From Anoplolepis gracilipes (taxonomy: Eukaryota; Arthropoda; Insecta; Hymenoptera; Formicidae), in contig NC_132971.1 of assembly GCF_047496725.1 (NCBI RefSeq), positions 2,870,501 to 2,934,500 on the forward strand: a stretch of DNA of 64,000 nucleotides, written 5' to 3'. The translations under genes and the position numbers were made by a program. The notes below the pieces were generated by a model, which saw nothing but the letters and a program-made list of their open reading frames with translations, was not told the origin of the DNA and made no database searches. Of the stretch, positions 37,313-52,638 are shown piece after piece (within the stretch, counting starts at the first letter, position 1; every line of letters begins with the position of its first letter).

Positions 37313-38564
37313 ATAATGTAATTTGCAAATAAGCTGATAGTTTTTTACAAATTGACTATTTCATAATAATTCAATAATAATTAAAGTACGTTTATGGAAA
37401 GTATTATTTTTACATTAATAAAAATGATTATTACTATTATATTAATAAAAATGATTACACTCAATTTAGCAAAACAGAATTCAACAGATTCATACAGATC
37501 TCTATTATTGCATAATTATTATTGTATCAATATGTACACTACATTTTGATCTACCGCATTGCTCTGACGATTCTGTTTCTATTTAATTGAGAGATTAACT
37601 GTGTGTTCTAACAGCACATCTCTCAAGAGAGAAAGCTTTTATTGAAGCCATGTTTGCGCTAGAAGGCGCTTGCCTTGTACGATATTTAGCGAGATGAACT
37701 TTCACGGGAATTTCGGGGAGGAGGAGTGGGAGGGGGAGAGGGAGGACGGATCACAACTGAGTGGGGGTTCCTTGGGGAATTCGAAATTCCCGGAGATCAA
37801 GGGGGATCTTACCCCCCGAGGTTATTCCGTATTCAGTGATATAGGTGGTCGCCGCAAAACTTCCCACTCGGCATTCCTGGCACAACCGCGCTATTCGACT
37901 CCGCTCGGAGTAGTAGAAGGGTTTACCCATCGTAGTACCTTCATGTGCATGAGAGCATTCGCAATACTTGGTGCGCGAGTTTTTTTCAGATTTCCAGTTT
38001 ACACATTATATTCTCGCGCGACGCACAATTCTCGTCTTTGGTGTTTTCTGGAAAAGCAAATCGACGGTCGCGAATTTAATAATCGTGTATTATTTTGTGG
38101 TTATTTATTTATTTTTGCTTAAAATTTGAAAAATTTATTAAAATAGGATGATTGATGAATTTGCCATGATCTCTCTACTCTTGAGTCTGGCTTTTACATG
38201 GATTATTGATTACTGGTTTTTTTTTGCTACATTTTGTGATGTAAAAAAACTTGGTTTATATTAAAACAATTTCAATTCAACAAAGTGGCTGCTTTATCAC
38301 AATCTAACAAAGAAGCTTTATAACGATAGAAATAATAGTTTTAAAATATTTTAATGCGGAATAAAAATATAAAAGTTATTTTTGCGTCTTAGAGCAGTCC
38401 GAAAGATAATTGAAATTTAAGAATTCTTTCTTTTCTAACATTTTTTTGTTGTCAAACACGATTTTTTTTGTTGGAAAATTACATGTCGACACACAGAAAG
38501 AGACTAGAATAGAATGAAAGTAGCAACGTAATATACTTTTAGAAGAGTATATTTTTAAAAGTTC

Positions 38565-38890
38565 ATAAAATTAAAAATGCTATTTTTCCTTTAAAGTTGA
38601 TATTTTTAGTGAATATTTAAAATAGTTTAAAACTACCGGAAAAAAACATATCACAGTTAAGAAAAGCTTGAATATATATAACTGTAAAATGAAATTTTAA
38701 AATCAATATAGGAATGTATCTTGAACGCGCTAATTTATTAAATAATATTCTCATTATGTTTTCTTTTTATATTTCACGTCAGATTTTTCCACATTTGCCA
38801 TTATATGTGTTTTTTCCGGTAGTTCTAAACTATTTTAAATATTCACTAAAAATATCAACTTTAAAGGAAAAATAGCATTTTTAATTTTAT
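38565..38890. mobile_element. Foldback element with about 87-bp inverted repeats
   Basis: The arm 38565-38652 (ataaaattaaaaatgctatt through actaccggaaaaaa) is the reverse complement of 38803-38890 with only a few mismatches. The spacer is about 150 bp. The overall size of 326 bp fits a non-autonomous long-TIR MITE. No clear target-site duplication was found. Confidence 0.75.
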
Positions 38891-41800
38891 ATGTATAGAT
38901 ATATATTTATTCTCTTCCGTTTCATTCCTGATTTGAGCGACTCTGTTCTGATCGTGTGCGACGACGAGAGATAAGAATAGAATTGCAGGAAATACCGGAG
39001 TCTAGGTTGACGCGAGGTTTCGTTGCCGCGGTGATGCACGATCGAGAACCATCGGGAGTCGTGGATCGCGCCGAAGAGGATGAATTGGAAGGTTTCTGGA
39101 AACAAGCCAAATGCCTACTTCGGCTCGGTTCAACTGAGACGACACGCGAAACTCGGTCTCCGTTTAATCAACAGCTGATTTATGCTCCGTTAGAATGGGC
39201 GTCTAAACTTTTGAGTAAACACGCGTCGCGTAACTTATCCTGCTCGTCTCGTGTTCTAGAGTCTAGAGTTTGGCTTACAATGATGAAAAATATCTTTTAA
39301 TTTGTAAATTTTCTTTGAGCATTCTTCTCTCTCTCTCTCTCTCTCTAATAAATTTATGAAATAAATTAATTCTATTTATTAAAACATATTTTTTAATTAA
39401 GACGGAATGAAAATTCCTACGTATCACACATAATTATTAAACTATTATTGTTATTATTATTATTAAAAAATAATATTGCGTATTGTATAAATTATTGAGC
39501 TTAAACGATTACAAGAAATTTTTTCTAAACTGTATTTACACACTATCACTTCTAACTAGAACTTTATTCTCGTTTCTGTATTTGAATGTAATTATCAGAG
39601 CTTCGTGCTCGTGTCGATAATAAACTTGAATCGATTGTGAAGTAAGTTTAATCAAGGCACGTTTATACAGATCGCGTTTACGCAACACCTCATACGCGTT
39701 AATCACCTTGCAAACTTCATCATTCATGATCGTGAGAAATATGCTGGATCATTCGGTATACATAACATGCGAGTCTCACTATACTTTTCCTCACGCATAC
39801 CTAAACGTCCGCGCAACTACTCTCATTAGATGACGATATAATCATAGATAACTGCGTTGCATTGCATTATATACACGCAAAGTAGAAGTCGGTATTTCAA
39901 ACGAGACGTATAAGAAGATTAAAATGCTTGTATTGCTTTTATTATGTCGCTCGCTCATATCAAAGTTGTTATAAATACATACACGGGAACGATAAATACG
40001 TAAATACATTTTCTTTTGATGTGCGTGAAGATATTATAACTTCCGGATATTTAGTACTTTTCTTGAGAATAAAAACATATATATATATATATATATGTAA
40101 ATGTGGCTTTAATTTATAATATAATCATACATTTGTAGTAGTTTACAAAAAAAATAGAACAATTAAAACAAGAACAACAATAATGACAACAATATTTATG
40201 AAGAAATAAAGAATAAGAATAACAAAGAATATTAAAATGTTGATGAAATTGATTTAAAATACTTTGCAAAAGCTGATAATATAACATGAGAATAAAAATC
40301 TTGATAAAATACACCAAGAAAAATATGTGCCCTGTGCACTCATCAATTTCGCAGAATAAATTATTTTCTGGGAAATCGGCGCGTAATAATATCCACGTTG
40401 GCTTTTATTTGCCAATTTCCTATTTGTTTGTCTGATAATATTTTTAATTCGGTATTATATCAAATTTCATTATTTGTGCTTTGACATTGGAATAACTATC
40501 ATTTTTTTTCGACTGAATACATTCAATATCTATTTTTCAAAAACTAACGCTACGTAAACCTAGACGGTATTTTTATTTATGTTGATATCATCTTCACTTC
40601 ACGATGATATATCTTCACTTCTAGTCGGACATATATTTAAGTTTATTTAATCATCCTATCGGAATCAAATAAGTTCTTTCATTGTATCAGACGCGGTCTT
40701 ATCGAATAATATACATACATGTCTGTAAAGTTATTATTTCATCTTTCAAAAAAGCTAATTTTTTCTTAAAGTTTTGAATGCACATCAAAGGGTCCTTTAT
40801 TAATTTTAAAAATAGTTCTGGTGAATTAAATTAAAAAATCAATTAATGAATTTTGGGAGTGCTAACTTCACAAAATGACATAATTAAATCAAGAATAACT
40901 ATAATTATTGAAAATAATTAATTTTGTCATTAGCATTTCTTATAGAACTTTTGAAATGCTATTTAAAACTCTCAACAGAATTACACATACACACTATTGC
41001 TTAGCTCTTTTGTATTTGTATTTGTTAAATATACATTATTTTTTAATATTTTATTTAATAGTAAAAACCTAAAAGAGTTTTTAGTGTAACAAAAAAATAT
41101 AAATCTTAACATTAAAAATTAGAATAATTATTTAAATATAATGAAGTAGATTAACAATAATATTCATTTAATAATATTTAGCAATATTGATTGATACTTT
41201 AAAAATATTTTTATAATTGTTTATTTAAATTATTTTAAAAAAGATTTTGAGATTTTTACATAAAAAATTAATTTTAATTAATATTACAATATTAAAATTT
41301 TTCCATCATTTTTATTTTCTTCCACTCTTTAAACTCATTGTTCAGAACGTATTCTTGATATCAGTGTACATTATTGTTTACCAAATAAATAAGAAATTTC
41401 GTATCAAATGCTATCAGACATTTGCGTTCATTCTTTTTCATTGCATAAAAATAAACAACGATATTGTGCGATATTGTGGTCTACAAATCGTTTATTTTTT
41501 TGAAAATAAATCGCGTCATTTTATAGGCCAATAAATTATAATGAATAAATGCGTGATACGTGTTGTTATATTATATTTATATATAATTATATATCATATT
41601 ATATTATATCTATACATAATTATATCAGTAGCCTTGGATTTCTATTTATGTGAAGAATGAAGTTGTTATATTCGCCACATTTTGTTTATGTTGGCTCAGT
41701 AAGATAATATGAGATAATATGATATGATATCATGAAAATTCTAATGATTCATTTCAGTAACAATATTATCTTGATAATTTAGTTTTAGGTTATAAATCTA

Positions 41801-44800
41801 ATGTTATTTCCTGTTGATATTACACAGTTTCCGCATTTCAGTACGATTATCGTTGAAGAATAAATTTTTTACTTTGTCGAATTTTCACAGTTTTATTATT
41901 ACATAAATATATGTATTGTATAATAATTAGTTCGAATCGTACTTAAAGTCATGAATTGATTTAAAGCTGAGGTAACTTTTATTTCTCGATAATATGTATA
42001 TACATATAAATCTATACAAAAAAATAGATTTGAGTGATGTGACAATATATTCAATGCTCTGTGGACTTTTTACAATTTTAATAACTCAGAAGTTAATTAA
42101 CATGTTACTATTATAATCTTAAGTATATAAATTTAATTTTTTGCAAAAATATACACATTTGTTATTTATTTCAGTTTTGATGCAGTTTTATAAATAAAGA
42201 TTATATGTAACTTTTTATTAAGTTTTTAATGTTATGATGGACATATTAAATAGATCAATATTATTTTTACGAAGATTTTTTTTATTTTGATATAATATAA
42301 TTACAGCATACACACGCGCGCGCGCGCGCACATTTTCTTTTCATAAATTTTCTTAAAATAAATTTTAACAAAAGCAGTGTACAGCTTTTACAAGAAAATT
42401 ATATCTGTTACGTATATTTATAAGAATATATTTGTGTAAGAATTAAATTTGATCATTATATACATCGCTTTTACAATTAGTGTTAAATTAAGGCGTTAAA
42501 GATGCAGATTCATCATGAATATATTGATAGATACTATTGGTAAATTGAATTTCTGACAGTAACAGAGTTAATATCAAAGTCACAAAGCTATGTCTACCGA
42601 CATTAAATTTTCGCTTTTACGAACAAGATGAATTAGTTACATCGTCGCTCTGGCTCTTATTAGAGATGAAAGGATACTGTCAGCTTCGACAATTCACATT
42701 AGCAATTCTAAGATCACTCGAACACACCTCGGTTTCTCTTTTTGTTGATCTCGATACTCTTTCCTTACGAAGATTTCTCGCGTTTTATTCGTTATAACAG
42801 CCATCCCCAGAGGGTTTAATGGTCCGTGGATAATACTTAAAAGTTTCGTGTGCCTTCGTAGGCTATCTGGCCGATGTAAATTCCGTCTATCTCATAATCG
42901 AAATCCACGCCGGCGTCGGTCCTCTGCGATGAGGATCCTTTGTTCTCGATTTAAATCCCCGGGTGTAACTGAGAACTCCCCCATCTACGGAGCTCGTCCC
43001 ACAAGAAAACGGATCCGTGAGAGGGAGGTTACCGACACTTTATGTACCTAAGTCTCCACAGTATTCCACACGAAGGGACTGAATCGTTAGAAGATAAAGA
43101 TTATTGTGTCTTATCCCCCCAAAGATTTTGCAGGATATATGTTCGATTACTCGTAGTTTACCACATTTATTTTTTGCAGACATTCTTTGATTCTTCTTTT
43201 AGATTCTTCTTTTAGGATTAATATTAATTGATATTTGTGAGGTAATTGATAGAAAGTATGAAAGCTTGCAACAGAATGTATAATATTCTACTAATAGTTT
43301 AAATAATATTATAGCATTTTATAGAATTTTCGTAAATTGGTTTTGTCGTGTGTATTAATTTGATTAATTACTTTCAGTTAATTCTACATAGATTAGATAT
43401 TGTGGTTTGTTATTATTAATATTATCTTATGTGTAATATATATCTAAATTATATATTTTATTATAATAAGTATATTAATGTTATCTATTATTAAATTGTA
43501 TACATATATTACTCACTAATTATTAAAGCAAATTTAACACGTCTATCTTTTGTTGTATAAATTAACAACAGCTGGTTAATTCTCATATCTGTAATTGTTA
43601 TGTTATTATTGAATAAATGATTACTTGTTCAACTCTTTATTAAGAATTGTTACACATATTTATCGATCATGTTATTAAGCTACTCTTATACATGTCGATT
43701 TCCGATGATCAAATTACCAAACTCATTCTGTTAATCGGACATTTTCCACGTCTACGCAAATCTCATAAACTGCGGTTTATCGAACGCCGGAGGTTGATTG
43801 GGGCGAGTTAATTCTCGGTATCCATGCATCGAATGCTATATAAGCAACCCCCAACGGTGGGATGGCGGTGTGCACGAAGCGAAGGTGTTGTTCTACCACC
43901 GGATAAAGTCACTGGGGTATTGTAAATTTTCCGTACGTGCCGTACGAGTGAAACGAGTAACCCTTCCCGATCCCAGGCCCCTTCGCTGGCCTAGAAGGTA
44001 CTCCTCACGTATCGGCCGCATAAAATGGTACCCATGGCGGCTTCTAGAGTATCGACCCTTTTCTTCTTTATATTCTCTTAATTCCTTGCTTATAATAGCT
44101 AAATTTGATAACGTAAGCATGAGGTTGATTTGACCATAAGTAATTAACGATGTTTGCTCGGAAAGCGAGATATATTATTATTTTTGTATTTTTCGTTTTC
44201 GTTTTTATTATAGTGAATGAAAAAATATTTGTTCACTTCTGATATCTTTTTGTATTTGATAAAAATATGATAGTAATTAGATTATTGTAAAAATTCTGAA
44301 AAAGAAAAATCTAAAAAAAAGATGTCGAATATTTTATGTAAAAAGCTATGACTATTTGCTATTAAATTGTGATAGCTTGCTTTAGATGTCACATCTAAAT
44401 ACAAGGATTGTGTCTAAAATTCGTTTAAAGCTATTTATGCGGCACAATCATCGCGATCGAACAATGAAAATTGATTTTTGCCTGCTGTATTATCCGCTCC
44501 AGCTCTTCCTCTTCGGTCTTACAGTTTCAACAAATACCGTGAAACAGTAAATTGGCCGTCTACCCTTCCTTCCGCTCGTTCTCTCAAGCCGCCTCACGGC
44601 TTCGTCGTCTCCTGACGACCTTTATTACCGGCTCGTTATAGCTCGCGCTTTCGTTAATGTTCGCGGGGAAAAAAGCCGGCCGTAGAGAACCGCTTGTCGA
44701 GCCGGCGCGGCGATTGGGCCAGGAAGCAGAGGACGAGAACCCATCCAGCCGCTCTGTTATGTCGGCGGGCGCGTAATTAAGTTGAAAAGTTTCGTGTCCG

Positions 44801-45906
44801 GGGTTGCGGAGGAGAGGGGAGAGGAGGAAGGATTCATCAGCGCGTGAGGGCGAGGGACCGTTCGAGAGCGTCGCAAAACGTTCGTTTAACGTGCCAGTAA
44901 GTTTGAGGACTCCCATGTAATTTTGTGGGCTCTCTGCCAGTATGTACGCGCGAGTAAACCGCGAGTAATGACGTATGTATAACACACTCGTGCACGGTTC
45001 CGTTTCGGCAAATTTCTGATCACGTTAACGCCGCTCATCGACGCTACGGATAATGAGGCGAGTTTGCAAAGCAACGAAAAGTTCGATGCCATGGATGCCG
45101 CGAGTGACGTTTTGCGCTTACTTCCTAATAAAGCTCTCTTTGCGCGCGTGCATTTTTCAATGATGGTTGAACAGCCCGATATACATTTAAACTTACAGGA
45201 AAGGCAAGAGAATATAAAAGAAAGAGATATTATGTATTATATAAAAATTATATTACATTCACGAATACATATATCCGCGAATCTATTACTACAATAATAT
45301 ACGTAACAGTGTTTATTTTCTCATTTTTATAACATATGATAATAAATGGTAATGAATATAGTGCCAGGAGGAGGTAATAATTTTAATATATCAGTGCTGA
45401 TATTTTTAGTAGATATTAAAAACAAAAATAAATAATTTAATTTGTTTCAAAAATATTTCTCTTTATTTTTTTAAATAATATTGTTTACATTTTTTTAAAT
45501 TTACACAAGAGCAATTAATTATTCAATTTATTTTATATATTTCAATAAATGAAAAAAATTAATTTTTTAATGACTTTTTTATTTGATATAAAAATATTTG
45601 TTCAATCAAATGATGTGTGAAACAAAATTCATCTCATGGGGACAATAATAACCGTTTAAAATTCGGTTGTATCTGTAATGACATACAAAACGAAGAATGA
45701 AACAAGGCTTATCGTTACTCGTGAGTGAATTTTTCATATAAATCTCCGCGCGGAAAAACAATTGCGATCGATTGTTTTTTAAAAATAATTATTTAAATGT
45801 ACGCGGCTTGCGATCAATACGAAGCGATAGCAAGTCCACGATACTTGGATAGACGATACGATGAAATAATTGAACGCGAATAGCGCTTATCGATCTGTCA
45901 GCTGTT

Positions 45907-45932
45907 CATAACTACGTGACATAACTACGTGA
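45907..45932. repeat. Two tandem copies of a 13-bp motif
   Basis: The unit cataactacgtga is repeated exactly twice. Each copy contains TACGTGA, an RCGTG-type bHLH-PAS core. Confidence 0.8.
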
Positions 45933-47620
45933 CTTGTGGGATAGCCGTATTGCGATAAATGTCGCGTAATATTTATCGTTTTGCGCTAGATATGCATGGC
46001 TCGATTTATTTTGTTGTTCCACAATCGATTAATACACATACCTAAGTATCGCACTGCGCGTAACCTGTTACTGCTTTTACGATAACAGTGAATAAAAATG
46101 TACTTACAATTAGTTACATGAGATAAGCATTACTACGCAATTATTTTGCAGTGTACAGTATTTATTTACATTTAATCTCTTGATGTTTAAAAATTGGTAA
46201 GAATATGTAAAAATGACAACAAACATTAATTTTTCAAATCAAATATGTAGAAAAAGGAATTATAGTTATTTACATTTATGTTTATCTAAAAACTGTCGAG
46301 CATTAATAGCAAAAGTAATCACTAAATAATTATGAAAAAATTAAAAGTTAATCCTTTTCAATAATGTCAACTTATTTGTTTTTGAAAATCTCGCTTATCT
46401 CCCATAAAAAACAAATGAATAAATTAACAAATTAGCGTCATCCGTTTTGGATCGGTATTTTTTCGTTTATTATGTATATTCTAATTGCGCGCTCGATATA
46501 ATAAAATCCGTTTACCATGAGCGTTAATAAAAAGATTTGAATCTTGTAATATCAGAAATTAATGAATCTCAGTAAGTTAAAAAATGTCAAGGTGTAGCTT
46601 CGACATCTTAGTGTAAGCAAGATGGAAAATGACAATAATAGAGATTACACTCTTAAGGAATATGCTTTCCGCATTTTCATAATGTCTGTAGATAGAAAGT
46701 TAGAGAAATCAACTTAAGTGTTCGATTTTTATATCTCTCTTCGCACAGAGATAAAACATTAAAATATATCAAACGGACTATAACCGCTGTCCTGAATCTA
46801 TTTCTCGATGTCTGATCTTCTTCGGCAATTATCCGTTATAGTCTAATATCGATAGTGCTGTGGTTACTGGGACATTTTTATTTTTTTTACTGTTTTTGTA
46901 GTTATTTTTAGTTTAAATTGTTAAATTTAACATTTGATTAAACGTTAATATTTGATTTAATGTTTATATTTTTGAAACATTAATATTGACAAAGAAGGAT
47001 AGAGCAGAAATAAAATATATTAAAGTTTCAATTTTTAAGTATTAACCTTGTTACTATGCAAATACAGAGTGATAAATGAATTTGCGCGCGGTTACTACTT
47101 GAGTAGGTACATATATCTTGTGAACATGTTTAAAAATTGATTTATTAAAAATTTTAATTAATAATAACGATCAAAATTACATAAAAATTATAATATTGCT
47201 TTATTTCATCTTTATTTTATTTTTTTACTCTTATACTATATACTTTATGCATGCTAGATATCAGTACTCCTAAAACGAAGCAATATATCTTCAGAGGAAT
47301 TTTTTCTTATCTGGACGTTTTTAAGTAAGAAAACTCTATATACAATACAAATTTGTTTTACATTTATATACGTTGTTTATAATATTCTATGTGATAAAAT
47401 TTTAATCAACACTCACAAAAATCTCTGTTTACAAACATTTGGGAATTATAATGAAAATAATATTTACGTTGTATCAAGCTGTATACTGAAGACTAAACGA
47501 ATTTATAAAGTTTATTTATATATATAGTTAGAAATGTGTTGCATCTAATATAATGCAGTTACACGTACATGTAACATCATGCTATGAACTCATAAAATAT
47601 ACAGATTATGCTAATATGTC

Positions 47621-47673
47621 ACACATCCACACACATACACACACATATGTATATGTACACACACACACACACA
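47621..47673. repeat. (CA)n-rich microsatellite
   Basis: Interrupted acacac tracts with a tatgtatatg centre. Confidence 0.85.
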
Positions 47674-50007
47674 TCAAAGAAAATAATAAAATAATTTCAA
47701 AGCTGATGTTACATTATCTCATGTACCAGATACACTTGATATCGCGTTTCTATATTATTTATTGGTAAATATGAAAATTGGAGAGGAAGCTGGAATGATA
47801 TTTGTTTTATTTAATTTTTCTCTTTTGTTTTGCGCTTATACATATAATTCGCTCCATCGTATTCATCTCACTTATTGATAAATATGCACATGTTAAATTT
47901 AATCGTACAAACAAACAAGAACGGATTATGAAACATCATTCTTGTTTATATAAAATATAAAAGCTGTCGACAATTTTTTTTTTTCTATCCGAGGCAACAA
48001 TTTTTTTATTTCTTTGTTTCTTCTTTTACGTTATTTGATCATCGCACCGTGCAATAACGTCGAGTTCGACTTTTTCGACAAAGGGGTATGAACCTCTGCG
48101 AAACAGCAACAAAACCGACATTTGCACAACAGGTATACAACCAGGTGCAATAAAGTTGCGGCTTAACGTCCGGTGTTCGTGTTTTCTGTGTTGCCTGAGC
48201 AACGACCTCCAACGCAAGAGCGTTAGCGCAGATAAAGACTAAAAATATGTTCGGATTTGGAAAGAATACTCGTATACTTCTCCGTATCGTACTTCTGCAT
48301 TGTTGCTATTTGAGTGAATAAATCATTGAGCTACCGTACTCCGGAGAAATGTTCAAACTAACGTTCATTATCCTTGCAGCAATTTTTATTACAATTACGT
48401 CTATTACTATCTGTAATGAATTAATTTTACACTTGTACCGCATCTGATTAATTAACCTTCCTATTAAGAAGAATAATGAAATTAATCACTGTTTTCCTTC
48501 ATATCTTAATCTTGTAAGTAGAAAAAAATGTGTAAAGGGACTTATATATCTCTTTTCCTTTTCTTATTTTAATCTAATATGGCTCTTAGTATCTATCTTA
48601 AATACGATCATAGGACTGATGACTCTCCAATTAACCGATTTCAAACGTCCACACTGGTCAAATTCTAAGGGACCAGGGGCTTTGAGTCTTGTTCTGATCT
48701 GGGCAAAGGGCTGGTAGTCGCTCTCAGGCTTGATAATACAATTCGCGGACAAAGGATACGTGTCGCCTTTGTCCTCCTAATTGGGGTCCATCCTTCCGCG
48801 TCTCCTCTGATACCTTTTCGACAGATTCTCACCCTTGTCTCTGTCCGTCGTTCCGTTCCTCTCGCTGTCGTGGTTCCTTGAAATTTCTGTAATAGTCAGG
48901 AAGCTGTGCAATTTCCACGGATGGTCAGGTGATCATTGCGACGTGTGATATACCATAGTTTATTTGTTCGGCGCGCATACACACACACACACACGCTTGC
49001 GCACAACTTTTGGTTTCGTTATTATTGAGTTATCAAATATTGTGTATATATGTTCTCATGTAATATAACGATAATTTATGTCGCGTCATACATGTGAAAA
49101 CAGGATGCATTATGATTCTTGAAAATATATAAAGTATGAAGTTTGAATAAATATTAAGCTTTTGTATTTTTTTAAAGTACTTTTTAATTTTGATATTAAT
49201 TAAATTTGTTTCTTTTGATTATTTAATATGTAAGAAATTTAATATGTTATGTGTGTAATATGTTAAGAAATTGAATTCACATATTTTAAAATAAATCTGT
49301 TATACTTTATGTTTATTTAAAATAAATATTGTATTTCGCTACCTTATATTGAAATTTTTATACGTACGGTTGCATAGATTTATATATCTAATTTTCCTTT
49401 TTTGTCGTAAATTAACTGTTGGGATGTATGCGAAATCTATATTTTAATTACACCGCAATTTGATACCGAATGCAGGTTACAAACGCATTTTGTTGATTCG
49501 AGCATCCCTTATACACATCGATTTATTTATAACATGAAAACTCATTTCTGGAGCGATGCGTCCGAATCGATTGCATTGCATTTGGCGATGCAACTCGGCG
49601 AATTGCTGTAAAACACTCCAAATGATGGCGGCCAAAGGTGGGGTGAACGAGATCGATGGGTTATTCGATTTCAGAATACGAGGGGGGTCGGGTTCTCGCG
49701 TACCACGGGCAGGCGGCTGCATTTAATTAAATCCTGGTTTTCCTCTCGCTTCTACAATTCGCCTTTTTCCTGTGCCCGGCTCTGAATGGTCGATTCGTGC
49801 AGCGCGGTATGTAGCCGTTCTGCATAAATTCGTGAAACGGCTCCAAGACCTCTTTCACCATACGTTCCTTTCATCTATTTTCTATTGAATTTCATACATT
49901 GACTGCTCGATACTCGCTTCGAAATTCGTGACTTAAAAGTGATAATATTTTAATTTCTTAATTATACGTTGGAGACGAAAATCTTTGGAGACGGAATTTT
50001 CTGAAAA

Positions 50008-50010
<3 letters not shown>

Positions 50011-50041
<31 letters not shown>
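50011..50041. repeat. (TA)n microsatellite
   Basis: TA run followed by a short T tract. Confidence 0.9.
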
Positions 50042-50048
<7 letters not shown>

Positions 50049-51080
50049 TATTTATGTAATTGTACATTAACTTGTCGCGTACATTTTTATCATTTAACAA
50101 TTGATCTACAATTATTGGCGACCTAATTATGAGAAGTAAAGAAAGTGTATTTGCTTACTTTTTAATGATTTATTTTAACGTTATTTGAAAGTGATGTAAT
50201 ATTTTAAATAATTTATTAATCGATATTGCGTTAATAAATAGTTTATTTGGGATATTAATATATATTATAATTATAAACATCCCGTTTGTGCTACTTTTGT
50301 TGCAAACGTTTCTTCATTAGCGTGTATGCGCTCGCTGTGCAAACAAATACGGGACGATTTAAATACGCACTTTGCATAGACTCATGTTTATCGCGCAAAT
50401 TGTCCTCGTTTGATATCGAACACAATGCAATCCGTCGCGTCGCATTCGTGCATCGTTATGCAGAAGAAACCTTGTAATTATCGCAATTTATACGCGTATT
50501 ACCGTGGCTTCTCTGCTCCCAGCTGGGAATTTTCGCATAACAAAGTTTGGCGTTCCACGTTGACGCTCTATATATTCGGTACTGCGACGCATATGCGATT
50601 TTAACGATTCATTTGGAATGTGAATGCTGTGAATTCTCTAGCGCGCATTTAATGCAAACCATCTAATGTATCTTAACGAGCTCCTTTGTCTGGGGAGTGA
50701 CATTTATACATATATTTCAGTATTTATATAAACCAACCATGTAGATTTCGTACGTTTGAAACACGTCTGCTGATACATTTCGTCGCACGAGACGAAAATT
50801 TACATGTTGCTCGTGTAAATTCTTTCACTTGGATACTTCGACGAAAGTTATTGCGGAAAATTGCATATATGTAAATTTATACGAATTATTCAACGTTATT
50901 TCGTAACGTTCATTCTTTTGCGTCTGATGCATTTTATTCCTTATAATATATCGTATATTGGAACAATGCGATATATGGATCACAATAGGATTGTGAAAGA
51001 TGAATCGAATTAAGGATTTAATATTTCATATTCTATGGAAAAAAAACACGACAAATGATTATATATTTCGTGAAAGAAAG

Positions 51081-51160
51081 ATTTAATAATGTATTTAATT
51101 AATATGTAATTTAATAATGTCTTTAATTAATATGTAATTTAATAATGTATTTAATATATG
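51081..51160. repeat. 28-bp minisatellite, about 2.8 copies
   Basis: The unit beginning atttaataatgt and ending aattaatatgta occurs at 51081-51108 and 51109-51136, with a partial copy to 51160. The copies differ by one or two bases. Confidence 0.85.
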
Positions 51161-52413
51161 TAAAGGTATGAAAATATAAGTTGAATAGGTTTTAATTTCA
51201 AATTCTTCGATTTTTTTAATTTCTCTATATACCGTTATTATAACTTGTTTCGAAATTTGTTTGTAGCGTATATATTGTTATGACAAATATTTTTCACGAC
51301 ATATCAAAGAAGTCGGGCGCATGGATTTTTTACTTGTATGTGCCGCTTTTGAAAGCAAGTTTGGGAAACCGGCAAGCGTGGAAAACACCGCACGCGCCTA
51401 CAGAAAATCAATAGTGCAGCCTCCGTGCGGCCGAGCACTAGAACAGTTTCGCGTTCCTCGTTCCGGAAACCATTCTCTAGCTGTCACGTTTTCGGGAAAT
51501 CGTCTCCCAATTCCGTTACCGTATATTCCACTGATTCTTGCAATTTCTGATTTATCGTGCGTCTCGTAAAATCTTTTACAACAAAGCCATCATAAGAATA
51601 TGAAAAAGTTTGCTAGTAAATCATTTATTGCTCAGACTTTTCTTAGAATTATATGTAATGATTGAATATATTTATATTATATTAGAAAATAACGCGGGAA
51701 ATATATCGTGTTATTTATAACGCGATTCGTACATTACGTGCTTTTATCACGGTTAACGGATGACAAAGAACGGACTAACACGATGTATAAATATTTCTGT
51801 ATTGAAATCTGGACATAAAACGTGAAAAATTGAGCGGTAAATTCGTGGCGAGAACCGCGAAACGTGCGCGGCCGCGACCACGGCCGTTTCCCGAATAAAC
51901 GCACAGAAAAATAGAAATTTGATGCGGCGAACGGAAACAAGACATGATCTTTTATTTTTTTAACGAATCGTATACTCTAGCGTACGGTAGGGATGTATGC
52001 ATCGTCGATCGTTCGGCATTCTGACCTGCTTGTACATAAAGTACAGCGCGGAGTCGTAACTCGATTTCGCGATCGTCCGCGAAATTGTGTTACCGTCCAC
52101 GTGCATTTTTCATGATTGCATTTGTCGAAAAAAGAAACTCAGCTAGATGTTTTAGGTGAAAACAACCGACAGAAAGATGATGAGTGATAAAGCAAAGAAA
52201 TATAATAGAAAAAACAAACCTAAAAGGAAAAAGAGAGAGAAAGAAATGTATATTGCGCAAAATAGAAGTACGCTACAGTTAATTGTTTTAAACAAAAAGC
52301 AAAAGTTAAAACGATTATTTTTTTTTCCAAATAGAATAAAAACTATAATTTTTTTTTTTTTTTAATAACATGATAATCGGATTTTTAGATTTTTTTGGCG
52401 GGTAAAAATTCAA

Positions 52414-52418
<5 letters not shown>

Positions 52419-52458
<40 letters not shown>
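52419..52458. repeat. (TA)n microsatellite
   Basis: About 20 TA units. Confidence 0.95.
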
Positions 52459-52462
<4 letters not shown>

Positions 52463-52579
52463 CACATATACATAACCGAGAAAAAAAAATAGTTATACGA
52501 ACCCGATTTGCCAATAATCATTAGTTTCATCAAATAATTGTTGAATTTAGTGGAATTAAATAATTGTTGAGAAAAGTCC

Positions 52580-52580
<1 letters not shown>

Positions 52581-52635
<55 letters not shown>
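52581..52635. repeat. (TA)n microsatellite
   Basis: About 27 TA units, only 120 bp from the preceding TA tract. Together they create a spurious Ile-Tyr frame on the minus strand. Confidence 0.95.
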
Positions 52636-52638
<3 letters not shown>

